NCBI GenBank assembly: GCA_032821775.1
Contig: JAVLRN010000004.1
Span: 1,922,001-1,986,000 of the forward strand
DNA: 64,000 bases
Reading direction: 5' to 3'
Source: Sanguinoderma infundibulare
Lineage: Eukaryota; Basidiomycota; Agaricomycetes; Polyporales; Polyporaceae
In this document: in pieces, positions 53,746 to 64,000 of the stretch
How positions within the stretch are numbered: position 1 is the first letter of the stretch
How the letters are laid out: each line of letters starts with the position of its first letter
Program-made: the position numbers and the translations under genes
The notes under the pieces: model-generated
The model's database searches: none
What the model was told of the DNA's origin: nothing
The model's input: only the letters and a program-made list of their open reading frames with translations

Positions 53746-54304
53746 GAGATTTTTACTGATGTAACGAGAAACGTTCCTGACGAATGCGCCAATTCAAAGC
53801 TCCTCAACGTGAGGGGAAGGGTCTTCAATCAATTCTATACCCATACCTTCTGCGTTAAGGCTTTTGAAGGCCTTGGGTGAATATCGCGATTATGTGACAA
53901 ATGGTATAGAGTCTGTACCAAGGCGATAAGACGTTACTAGCTCCTATTCAGATATGCAAACCTTCACATGACATGCAATTATTGCCTTTTGTTGCTGGAT
54001 TGCAAGGTGGCATAAAAGTCCCAGCAGGCAGACTGTGGTAGAGCCTTATACAACGACACTTGCAAGTTTAACGCCTATTAGGCATCTCCCACCTGCAAGT
54101 CCCCGAGATAGGCACCAGCAAACACAGCCACATTCTCACCTCATCTCACCTCCATAGCGGCCTCTACCATCCTCGTGGGCGTCCCTGCCATTGGCCCGCC
54201 TCCTGCTCATTGGTCGGCCTTACCGGCAACCATTACGAGTGCAAACAAAGTAGATAAGTGCTTCCAAAAAAGGGGTCAACTCTGGGCTCGAACCCCTGGC
54301 ATGC
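53746..54304. other. No gene
   Basis: AT-richer sequence without coding signal. GGGCTCGAACCCCTGG at 54292 resembles a tRNA T-arm, but no cloverleaf was found around it. Confidence 0.4.
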
Positions 54305-54718
54305 TAAGGCTGAACGTAGGTCGACCTGCAGATTTTGGTCCTCGATCATGTAGCCCCGTTTCTGAGCTTTCCAACAATATCAAAACCATGTAAAACAGAT
54401 AGAAACTGAGGAAGATATGAGCAAAACAATCTGGCAAAGTTTGAAGCACAATCAATCAAAACTGTGACCTAGAGGGTGACAACAATGTCACAGGTCACAT
54501 TGATTCACAGTTTCCGAATCAAAGGTGACCTGTGACATTGTTGTCACCCTCTAGGTCACAGTTTTGATTGATTGTGCTTCAAACTTTGCCAGATTGTTTT
54601 GCTCATATCTTCCTCAGTTTCTATCTGTTTTACATGGTTTTGATATTGTTGGAAAGCTCAGAAACGGGGCTACATGATCGAGGACCAAAATCTGCAGGTC
54701 GACCTATGTTCAGCCTTA
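54305..54718. repeat. Near-perfect ~200-bp inverted repeat (fold-back element)
   Basis: Left arm 54305-54506 and right arm 54516-54718 are reverse complements with very few mismatches (for example CGTAGG against CATAGG near the outer ends), around a 9-nt loop (ACAGTTTCC). Both arms contain GACCTGCAGATTTTGGTCCT and AATCAATCAAAACTGTGACC or their complements. A transcript would fold into a ~200-bp hairpin. It resembles a fold-back element or a MITE-like inverted dimer. Confidence 0.9.
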
Positions 54719-55259
54719 CCCTGTCCAGATTGCACTTGTTCAAGGACAGCGAGAGGTGCTGCGAGAGGCACAGGTTTGATGGCAGCGGCATCAGCAGCTT
54801 CTCAAATGGCAAGTCAAAGGGTGAAGATGAGGACGTCGGTGTGAGCTGTGTGCTTTCTGGCCATTTCCGATGCCATGGTGGAGGCACCAGTGGGGGCGAG
54901 GAATGATGCAGAGATCACGATCGGCCAACATGGGGAGATGCGTTCACACTCACTGGCATTGCATGATCCACATCTATGCTGAGTGCAAGTGCAGAGGACT
55001 TGCAGTTGAGGTGCATCAGTGGAGGATCGGGCAGGAGTTCTGAGAGTGGTCTCGGTGGGGTATTAGTTGATGATGATGCACACCGTCACTGGGGTGGTTT
55101 AGATGCGGCACCATTCATAGAAGCCAGAACCAGGGCAGCACACTTGAGAGGAGATAGAGAAGCCATTGCAACCTGCTTGAAAGATCGGGCAGGAGCGGCG
55201 GTCGAGGCAGTCGGGCTAAGATTCCACCGTGGTGGTAGTTTGGGGACCGGATTGTGAAC
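54719..55259. other. No clear gene
   Basis: The minus strand up to about 54880 and beyond contains fragments such as SSPFDLPFEKLLMPLPSNLC that may belong to the decayed coding block starting at 55260. Nothing firm. Confidence 0.3.
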
Positions 55260-56060
55260 TGTGGTACAGTCGGCATAGATCCAGCAGATGAAGCAGAAGA
55301 GCTCACATTTTTGCTGGGGCTAATGCTGCGCATGCGCCATCTGGAGCCACTCGAGTTGGAGCTGCTCCTTCATGATGCACTCTTGCTTGAGCTTTTGCTC
55401 CACTTGCTTCAAACTTTGTGCAATTCATGTTGCCTGCAGAGATTGCTGGATAAGAGTATTCATCATGTGTGGGATCGTGACATTGTGGGTCGTGTGCAGG
55501 AGGGTGGGAACAGGTGGAGGCAATTTGCAATTTACCTGCGGCTGCTGCTGATTCATAGATACATGTTGGGGAGGCGGCAGTATGGGTGGCTTCTGAGGGG
55601 GTAATGGGGGTATCTTGCTGTCGGCAGGATGTGTACCACTACTGGGGAAAACAGCTACACCTGCAGGTGCAGACTGCAGTGGGGGGACCCGTGAAAGACA
55701 TATAGGGTGGAGCATCATGCTTGAATGGACTGCAGTTAGAATGCAGCAAGCAGAAGACACAAACACACCTTGGATGAAGATGAGGGTGGGGTCCATCTCC
55801 TTGCCACCAAGCACATGGGACACAAGCTGCAGGATGGCAAAGAACTGGCTGCCACTCAATGTATCTGCAGCTCCTAACTCAGGCAAGAAGAGCCAGAGGA
55901 TCTGCAGCTGAGATGGTGAGGCACGACCAAGCCCGGATGAGGACAGGGATGCACTGAGTCGAGCATGTTGGATGTCAGTGTGGGATAGCGGCCCCTCAGC
56001 CATGCTCGTGCTTTGCGGACCACGGGTCATCAGCAAAAGTGCAAAACCATCAGCTAACAT
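55260..56060 (-). pseudogene. Decayed gene fragment, possibly EH-domain-like
   Basis: Minus-strand frame with AEGPLSHTDIQHARLSASLS, QILWLFLPELGAADTLSGSQ and FFAILQLVSHVLGGKEMDP, then a Pro/Gln-rich linker and a charged coiled-coil-like stretch. The middle part has the hydrophobic spacing of an EF-hand-derived EH domain (IWxLxD..x.GxLsxxEF), but acidic ligands are mostly absent. The assignment is tentative. It lies directly downstream of the Plavaka transposase on the same strand and may be captured host DNA. Confidence 0.3.
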
Positions 56061-56373
56061 TGGGCCAATTGGCTCTGGAACCCCAAATCGGGCAACTTGG
56101 CACTAGCACACAATTGTGGTTGATGGATCGTAGACCAGCCGAGGGATCATATGGTCGTCAATTGAACATGCTCGAGCTCAATTGGCTGGATATATCAGTT
56201 TGGGTGGAATAGATTGGGGGTGATTGTCTTTGCATGGGAGGCAGCGTGTTTAAGTGCGAGTTCTGTATGTACAGATGGTTAGCAATATATGTTAGGAGAG
56301 GTTACTTGAGACATAGCAGTTGCCATTGCACATAGAGGAGGACAAAAAAAGCTCTGAATATAAGTGTAGATTA

Positions 56374-59300
56374 CTACATGGCTGTGTAGCCCCACTGAGT
56401 GTACTTAGACTTGTCTCTGGCTGCTGTATCCTCCCCGTCCTCTGGCCCCAAGTCGTCCTCATCATCAGATGACTCCTCTGACTGCTCATTGGAACCATCA
56501 CCATCTGAGCTGTCCTCCTCGGCCTCATAGTCATCGCCAAGTGCATCAGGCCCATCTTGCTCTGTTGGATCATCTTGAGGTAATGCCAGCACGTCTGCGT
56601 CATCCTCTTCAGGCTCCAAGTCATCCTCTGGCTCTCCATCCGGCTGCAGCACAATGATGGGGACTTCAACCATGCCTTTGTGTCCAATGCTGTCGCTGGC
56701 ATACTGCATAAACATGTTGTGATCTATGAAGCTGTAGATGTTGTCAAAAACATGAAAGACTGAAGAGAAGAAAGATATGTACATTCCAACATAATGATAA
56801 ACCCAATCCATATCTTCATCATCCTTCCGAGCAATATTAGGTCCTGGAAGCATGGCGTCCAATTGATCATGATGGAATGCCAGCATGAGATGTGCAGCGT
56901 GAAGCACCTGGCATGGGGAGACAAAGTCAAATGCGCCATCATCAATGTCAGCCCACTTGAGGTGCGGCAGTCGTCACACCTTGAATCCACTCCTCGCGTG
57001 CGTGTCAAAGTTGAACCACTGCACCCAAAGAATCTGGTAGAGCATTGGGTCAGTGTTGCCCTCAGATGCCATCCCGGGTGCCACAAGATAGGCGTGAACA
57101 TGGAAGAGCCCGATGATGCGGGCATACAGATATGGATGGTCACTGCCTTGGAGGGCAACTAGCATGACGTTGGGGTGAGTGTGTGGGTTGATTGAGTCCT
57201 GGGCGTGCTGCATGTCATATGTCATATAGTTGACACAAAGGACCTTCTGCTTGTACATCCTGTTCCAAGAAATGCAGACACAGGCAAGGTCTGCGTCTGT
57301 GGGATCGTAGTCGTCCGGGAGAGCTTCGCCACCTGGCAATTGTTAGAAGAGGTGCACTTTGAGGTCGTGCAGAAAGTCCTAGGATAGACATGAGTAAGGG
57401 ATAAGTTGCACGAGACCCCACAGATCAAGAAGAACAAGATTATGTGAGAAGAAACGGAGCTGTGCAGGATGGCCTTGCTAGCCCATAAATGTGCACCACA
57501 GGGCAAGCTGGACACACTCAGAGCCAGAGCTCTCAGCCTCGCGTCACCCATTGCATCCATCAAAGGCTTCTCTTCCAAGGATGGTGCCTGAGTGTGGCTG
57601 AAACTGCACCCCCACCCACCGTAATGAAGCATGACATTGGTAAACAGCATGAATCGCGCTTCCCCGAAATACATGAGCTATGTTACATCACTGGGGAGGA
57701 GGGCACGAGAGCGCCGTTAGACATTGGAAGCACAAACAACCATTTGTCATTGTTCAAACCCCCATTCAATTCTCAGTTGAGACCGTGCATCCACTGGCCA
57801 CCATAAGGTGAGGCTCCACAGGGCAATAAATGGGAGCTGACAAAAGGAAAAGAAGAGGGGCGATGGGACAGTATCTTGCAAGTGGGATCCTGCACATTGG
57901 CATGCAGGAAGTCCATGAGGTCCTTGGAGTAACATTGGTTGATCAACATGTGGTGGTGCTCTGAAGGGATGGTTGCAGAAAGCGGCTGTGAGTCTTTGAA
58001 TCCGAGTTGCAGGTCACATTGCGAGCATTTGGGGGCATCACGTCACCCGGTGTTTTCGAGCTGATGTCCGAGGTGTCTCTTGCATCACCCAGACAACACA
58101 GGAATCCCATGTGTGATCTTCTGGAGGAGGTTCTGGCGGTGCACTTGATTCCCAACTTGCAGTGCGAACATCTGGTTCTTGTTCATTAGCTTGTAGAAAG
58201 ACTTGATGCAATGGTGTTCGAGCTCTCCCTGAAAAGCACATTAAAATGCACATATTCGGGTAAGTATAGAATCGACTTACAGTCTGGGTGTTGAAGTTAT
58301 CGGTTGTGCTGAGGCAGTGGATATGGTGAGGGTAGTCCAGCATGCAATGTAGTTTGGGGGTGTCCATGTTGAATGTTTTGATCTTTGGGGTGCCTTGAGC
58401 TGTTGATGCCATTGTTCCTTCAGTGGTTGCAGCAGCAGCTGCTTTGCGCCACTGATGAGACTGCGTTTTGTGCAGGAGTTCCTTGGTGGCATACAACAGG
58501 CATACCTTGTCTCAGAATGTGCGCATTGCCCTGCCAACAGTTACAGTTGTGACCTTCAATGCAGCGAGAGTGGGCTCAGTGTGGAGAGCCAATTTTGCAT
58601 AGGCGTGCCAGCGAGTGAGCTCGAACAACGTGTCGAGCATGATCTTGTTCGCTGGGTCAGGGAGAATCCCTTCAAAAACAGGCATAGCGCACTGAGTAAC
58701 AACATCAGCACAAAATAAAATGGGTGATGACATTGATGACATTCTGGAGCAGCTCACACTTGTCGAGCAGATGATCAACTACTGCTTCGCTCGTCCAGGT
58801 GCTCATGCATGCAAGCTATCAGGGCGAGTCTGCCATGATGTCGCTCGAGCACCTCGAGTTCCTGGGCAACCCCACACTCGACATGATCATCATCGACTAC
58901 CTCTATCACACTGAGGGCAAGAACTACAGCCCGGACTACCTGCACATCAAGAAGCAGGCCATCATGAACTTGCACATCCTCGCATATACATGCCTTAGCA
59001 CATCCGTGACCGTCGAGGTGATGATGCTGACATGGTCACCCATGCATGGGCTCAAGAGTGTCGATGCCATCTCTGGCAGTGCCTGCAGCACTTGAGCCAC
59101 TGTGTGCTCGAGCACCAGAACCTGACATTCCTCTGGTTCCATCGTCAGACCAGACAGTGAAGATCTGGGATGTGAATACCAGTGCGATGCTCCTGTTGTG
59201 CCCACAGAGATTGCGGATGCACTTGAGAGGGACGGCATGTACCCATAGTTTGAATGACTTACTTTCAGCATCTGCTCGAAGTTGCGAGCAGTGAGCTTTT

Positions 59301-61471
59301 TCATTGCCGACATGTTTCCACTGAATCGGCAGATCGTGTGCCATCCAAATGTTCGAATCTGTGCAAACCTGCCATGGAGATCAGCATAATGTCAATGTAC
59401 CATCTAACAAATGGTTCTAACCGGTTGTCGAGAACCTGGCAGCCATCTCACCCTGCAGTGATGAGAATCCAGATTAAGTGAGTGAATGTCATCTTCTATA
59501 CACCGAGCTCAAACTCGTGCATAAGGTCTGGCACGAAAAGCTCATAGATGTTCTGCTTGAATTTTGCGAATTGAACTGAGAACGCAGACTAGATGGAAGG
59601 ATTGTTAGTATCTGAAAAGACTTCAATACAATATACGTACCCTTATTGGATGCATGGAAAATTTACCGAGGTCCGACGCCTTGACAGTTGCACCCTTGGG
59701 TGCTCTTCTGAGCATAAAGATCCAACAACGCACATCCGTGATAATCTTGTGGAGGCAGCTTGAGTCCTCACGCCGGTTGTTCTTACAGCTTTTGAGGTCG
59801 TGCTTCGACCCCATCTTTCTGAATGCACACCTGGGCGTGAGGCACTCTGGACATCCACAGTGCGTAAGATTCTTGATGCACAAGAGGAGGCATCTATGTA
59901 TCATAATGTCATTGGAGCTATATACCATATAAGCACAAGATTTTCACTCACTTATCAGGATAGTCAGCTGAATACACAAAGAACCTTGAGAATATACATC
60001 TGAGAATGCCATCACCACACTTGACAATCATGCTGTGCTCATACGCCTTTATAAAATCCGCATTGAGAAGGTGCAGCTATATCTTTTGCATGAGATCATG
60101 CTTGAGGAGCTTCTTCACTGCACTTGACATGGGCGCATCATAGATGTGTTTGTACCATCGAAAAAGGTTGTCAGAAAGCTAGATAAAAACATGTAAGCAA
60201 CAAATATGTAAGTAGACAGAACGACATACAGAGGGGACGTAGGCGAGGTGATGAGCAGCGAACATGGTGGACTTGAGGCATAAGTACTTCGAGAGGTTGC
60301 CGAAGAAGACGTAGATGGGCCAGAGGGAGGCAGTACCGAAGTTGGCGAAGTGTGTCGAGTCTGAGTAGATGACAATGACCACAACAATGTGTTCAATGTT
60401 GGGTGGATCTTCAGGGTTAGGAGGAAGGGCTTGTATCTTCTCGTGAGCTTCAAGCATCACATCGGAATTGGTAAGGTCTGTGTAGATTCGTTCGAGGGGA
60501 GCAGACGGGGAGGGACACTGAAACAACTGGTATGGGAACCATGTGTACTTGCAGGCAATTGTGTCAGTGAATGCAGATGCGATGACCTATTGTGAGATAG
60601 ATATGTGAGAGGGAGAGAGAGGATGACAGCAAGAAGTGAAATGCACCTCTGTCAACCTACATGCCCAGATACCTTTTATGAAGAATGACAGCACGTTGTC
60701 CTTGCTCTCGTGTCGCTCATGTTCCTTTGGGGCGTGAAGCTCAATCTCGACCTGTTCCCATCCATCTTCAGCCATGAATGCGCTGCCTGTACCGCAATAC
60801 TTGTCCAGCCACTGCTTCTCACAGGTGGCGGAGAATCCTTCGAGGTTGTTCTTGTTGAATAGTGGGTTCTGGATTACATCGTCAATGAAGCATTGGACTT
60901 CACCTGTGGACTTCATTTGTGAGCCCGAGTATTGCCAGTTGATGATCACAAAGACCATCCAGTTGAGAAAAGGCTTGATTGTGTCTGCAACGTGCTCCCT
61001 CACCTTGTCAAGCATGTTCGAAACCTTCGACCTGAATGAACAAATGGGGTTGTGTTCATTTGGGTCACAGGGAGGACAAAGATGTGTGTTGGCATCTGCA
61101 AAGGTTTTGAGGGTGAGACCCTCCTTGGGGTTGTGCTTCAGAAGGGATGTATAGTGGCGGAAGATGCCAAAGTCATTCAGCTGGGTGTCAATGTAGGGGG
61201 GAGGTGTTCCTGCTGGAAGGTCCATGGTGTGGGGAGGATAACTGTAGGGAGCATCTTCAGCACTGGGCTCCTCGGGGGTGCCATTGACAGAGGCACACGG
61301 CAGAGATGGTGGACGTGAGATGGCATCAGAAGTTTCTATGCACATGAACACGTCTGCTTCTATGGGAGGCTCAGCAGGTGGGGGAGGGGCATTCTCAGGA
61401 TGCAGAGGGGGAGGAGCGGCGGCAATAGGGGTAAGGTGTTCAGGCAATCCCTGCAAAGATGATGGGACCAT
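56374..61471 (-). mobile_element. Plavaka-type (CACTA-related) DNA transposon, decayed transposase
   Basis: A multi-exon minus-strand transposase of the Agaricomycete Plavaka family. In order: WQYSGSQMKSTGEVQCFIDD and AFMAEDGWEQVEIELHAPKE (60587-61471 frame), YSDSTHFANFGTASLWPIYV with FFGNLSKYL (60179-60526), CGCPECLTPRCAF (about 59860), VPDLMHEFELGV followed by TAG (near 59505), AMSAMKKLTARNFEQMLK (near 59265), CAMPVFEGILPDPANKIMLD (58690), KIKTFNMDTPKLHCMLDYPH (58370), YLYARIIGLFHVHAYLV (57110) and SFIDHNMFMQYASDSIGHKG (56670). An acidic tail ends at 56374. Introns carry GTAAGT-type donors. TAG for Trp after FELGV and TGA inside the 56970 block show it is inactive. Termini and target-site duplication were not identified. 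Confidence 0.8.
58745..59150 (+). pseudogene. Dicer-like RNase III fragment inside a Plavaka intron
   Basis: Plus strand: LMHASYQGESAMMSLEHLEF, LGNPTLDMIIIDYLYHTEG, YSPDYLHIKKQAIMNLHILA and YTCLSTSVTVEVMM, then LWQCLQHLSHCVLEHQNLTF near 59080. This is the second RNase III domain of fungal Dicer. In the signature ExLEFLGDAVLD the catalytic Asp is Asn here (LGNPTLD), and a frameshift near 58790 separates the preceding VEQMINYCF. It lies wholly within the 571-nt intron 59262-58692 (GTAAGT to CTCAG) of the transposase, on the opposite strand. A non-functional captured fragment. Confidence 0.75.
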
Positions 61472-62106
61472 GTTCCAAAGTCTTGTGGGTGCCTATCACA
61501 TATGGGCACTGCGAAGGCTAGTAGTTTCAACAAAGGTGGGCATGCTGGCAGCCCTTTTGGCCTGCATACAGGTGGTCAGCATGGCATGATCAAGTGGCAA
61601 GTGGCCTGCACATCGACCTCGATGACGCTGATGGCTCTGCTTCTTTCTCAATCGAGCCAATGACAATATCTATTGCTTTTCATTCACCACCAAAGCGAAG
61701 AGGTCCACTGCCGGCCACCACCTACAAGTGAGCAATAGGTATGTACCTCGAATTGCACCTGCCTTTCCCTCTCCTTCCGCACTTTCTCCTCAATCTGAGC
61801 CCTCTGCTCGTTCTCTCATTTCAGCCTCTTGACAGCACGTTGGGCATCGCATGTGTTGACCTCTTCAACATGTCATTTGAGGCCACCCTCAAGGAGGTTG
61901 AGAGCCTTGGCGCACTTCTGTCAGTGTCGGGAGAGATCCGTAAAGTCACCCCCACAGCCTTCACATGTATGAGGCATCAGGACGAGGAAAAAAACAGTGA
62001 GGAGCAAGAGGAGCTGCATTAGGCAGTGGACGGTGGACAGTGGCTGACATTGGCAGGGTGTGTGGGCAGCAGGTGGGTGGCGGTCAATGTGCAGCAGTCA
62101 ATGAGC
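61472..62106. other. Region upstream of Plavaka transposase
   Basis: A plus-strand frame at 61741-62022 contains GIACVDLFNMSFEATLKEVE and SVSGEIRKVTPTAFTC, coding-like but unrecognised. Otherwise nothing. Confidence 0.3.
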
Positions 62107-62205
62107 GGCGGGCGATGGGTGATGGGCAATGGGCAGTGGGCAGGGGGTGATGGGCAATGGGCAGTGGGTGATGGGCAATGGGCAGCATGCAATGGGTGGC
62201 AGGTG
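62107..62205. repeat. Imperfect GGGCAATGGGCAGT minisatellite
   Basis: Units of the form TGATGGGCAATGGGCAG are repeated about four times with variants; the wider region 62025-62240 has the same bias. Confidence 0.75.
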
Positions 62206-62273
62206 GGGGGCGACATTGGTAGGCTGCATGGGTGGGAGAATGGAGAAGACCGCAAGTAATAACTCGTGGGGAT

Positions 62274-62287
62274 GGTGGTGGTGGTGG

Positions 62288-62324
<37 letters not shown>
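62274..62324. repeat. (GGT)n-(TTG)n microsatellite
   Basis: About five GGT units run into about twelve TTG units without interruption. Confidence 0.9.
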
Positions 62325-64000
62325 CTTTGGGTCCAAGGTGAAGTCAATGGGGGCCAGCCTGTATGTGGAGATAACCGCACACAGGCTCCAGAGAGGATGG
62401 AGAATGGTTGAAAGAGGCAGGTTATCGATTGCAGCCAGTGCCCAAAGTGCAGGATAATGATCACATGATGATTGTGTCCTTGTGATTGAGCTCCCCAATG
62501 CATTGCATCATTCCCCTTTTGGATGCGTTCTTGCTTTCCCAAAAGATGGTCCACCATCTAAAACTTCGCCAAGGGCCCTCTTTCCTTCCTACCATCATCA
62601 TCCCCTCTTCACCCACAAGACTCTCTTCACCAGCAATCTCAGAGCAAGTTATACTATGGTGGGCCCAGACAAAAGGGGACCCCGCACAAAGTAAGTCTCG
62701 TAAACAGGTTGACTACAGGTGCATATATGCACCTGTATGTATGCGCATATATTCACCCCTCTTTGCAGGTACTTAGAGACTCATTCTCGCAGTCCTCACC
62801 CTTCAAACAGATGGAGGTCGAAGTCCTGTGACCGCAACCAGGATCGTCGCCGGCACCACAACAAGTCTTCCAATCATGACCAGGATCATTGCGGAGACCA
62901 CAATAGGTCTCAGGAACGTCACCATAATGCATTGTGCGACCGCCCCTTCTGAGACCATGACAATTCTCATGGACGTGACAGGGATCATCATCCCGATGTG
63001 CTCCAGAGATGTGACCACCCCTCTGGCCGGGCCAAGCAGGATCAAGCTCTCAGTCCACCTCACAAAGACCACGATCCACCTCGGAGCTGCAATCACAATC
63101 ATCAATCCCAGCGAGCTGATGATCATGAACCTCTGGCTGACTATACTTAGAATGGAAAGAAGTCACTGCCAGGGCAAGGTGAGTACCAGTACCAGTCCTC
63201 GCCACCATCCACTCTTGGAACACGATCCTCGATGTCCCCTGCTGCAGTACACTGTATCCCCGCTTCGTCATATTTGCTCGACTTGCAATGAAAGGCTAAC
63301 ACTATGCCTACAGATGTCCCACCACCCATCAATTCGACTGATGCCAGATGATGCGATGGCAAAGGTGAAGAAACAGGCCTCGACCCCCAGGTGAATAGCT
63401 TGCCACCCTCAGAGTCCCAGGATTGCTTCCAATTGTGCAGGCATGTGTCGAGCGATGACACACAATCTCGATGTGCTCATTCTCATAATCGCTCAACATC
63501 TCCACATCGACGTCGCGCATCTTCACGCCATCAAGGTGAGATATGCACAAACTACCTAATAGAAAGTACTACTAGATAAGATGCACCTGAAGTAATCAGA
63601 CCAGACTTTAGGTCAGATATTCCTCCAGGTGTTCGTGATAGTGATCAGAGGTATGGGGGATGATAGGTAAGGATGAGATATGGAAGGGGATAATAGAGAG
63701 CAAGCCTGTCAGAGGCTTTCTAACTCTCAGGGGGGAAGGCTATTGTGCACAGTTGCACCAGAAACACCTGTCAGAGGTGGGACACAGTTCTGGGGAAAAA
63801 CTGGATTGTTATTTTTGGGGGACCCAGCTGAGGTCCTTATATACTAGTAGCTATCTAGAACCAAATATAAATAAACAGGCTATTGTGCTATTGTGCTAAG
63901 TCTGGACAATAGGCTATAGACACAATACTGTATCTAAAAATAGCACAATACTGTTAAAGTGCTTATTGTCCTTGGACAATGAGTATATACAGGCTGTGAG
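62325..64000. other. Decayed coding-like region to window end
   Basis: Plus-strand frames are rich in Arg, Asp and His (NKSSNHDQDHCGDHNRSQER, then DHDNSHGRDRDHHPDV after a stop) and continue frameshifted to about 63540. This looks like a decayed low-complexity, transposon-associated protein. From 63870 to 64000 short motifs (ATTGTGCTA, GGACAATA) recur, like an element end. Confidence 0.3.

Noticed and set aside
54285..54312. tRNA gene suggested by GGGCTCGAACCCC
   Set aside because: Only a T-arm-like stretch; no acceptor, D or anticodon arm upstream.
62828..63394. 188-codon plus-strand frame as a gene
   Set aside because: The neighbouring frame has a more natural composition and both are interrupted; best read as decayed low-complexity sequence.
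1..64000. CRISPR arrays, operons or ribosome binding sites
   Set aside because: The window is eukaryotic nuclear DNA with spliceosomal introns; no regularly spaced repeats of CRISPR type were seen.

Overview
The window is nuclear DNA of a filamentous basidiomycete (Agaricomycetes). The evidence is short 50-65 nt spliceosomal introns, STE3-type seven-helix receptors, CaaX-terminated fungal pheromone precursors, families of F-box and MYND proteins, a multi-intron P450, and a Plavaka-type transposase. No rRNA or tRNA gene was recognised.

Region 1 (0.4-11 kb) is an accessory gene cluster. It holds a MYND zinc-finger family on the minus strand (three related copies plus one distinct, frameshifted member), two F-box/LRR-like genes on the plus strand (the second broken by an 8-nt deletion) and a complete-looking cytochrome P450 on the minus strand.

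Region 2 (12.5-44.3 kb) is the core: a pheromone/receptor (B-type, P/R) mating locus. Four STE3-like receptor genes can be fully spliced in frame: R1 12583-13826 (+), R2 16715-18316 (-), R3 30010-31483 (-) and R4 32311-33877 (-). Two more are decayed: a relic near 24.9-25.2 kb and R5 near 35-36.5 kb. Seven short pheromone-precursor genes lie between and beyond them, at 15669, 19656, 22727, 23680, 40663, 42415 and 44042, ending in CTIA, CVVA, CVIT, CIIA, CIIA, CVIA and CVIA. Each pheromone would be prenylated, trimmed and secreted, and would activate receptors of a non-self allele. Among these genes are fragments of the F-box genes from region 1, a decayed MYND copy, a 5'-truncated LINE with a 16-bp target-site duplication and a poly(A) tail, a ~250 bp segment duplicated in inverted orientation, and short-repeat clusters. 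This is the rearranged, low-recombination texture expected at a mating locus.

Region 3 (about 46.5-64 kb) is a transposon graveyard. A fungalysin (M36) pseudogene is split by a 3.6-kb insertion with terminal inverted repeats. A vWFA-domain gene fragment, a ~410-bp near-perfect hairpin, and a decayed Plavaka transposase on the minus strand follow. One intron of the Plavaka gene carries a Dicer-like RNase III fragment on the opposite strand. Simple repeats and subterminal-repeat clusters fill the rest. Stops in three of these pseudogenes look like C-to-T (or G-to-A) transitions.

All assignments come from reading motifs and splice sites by eye. No alignment or database search was run.
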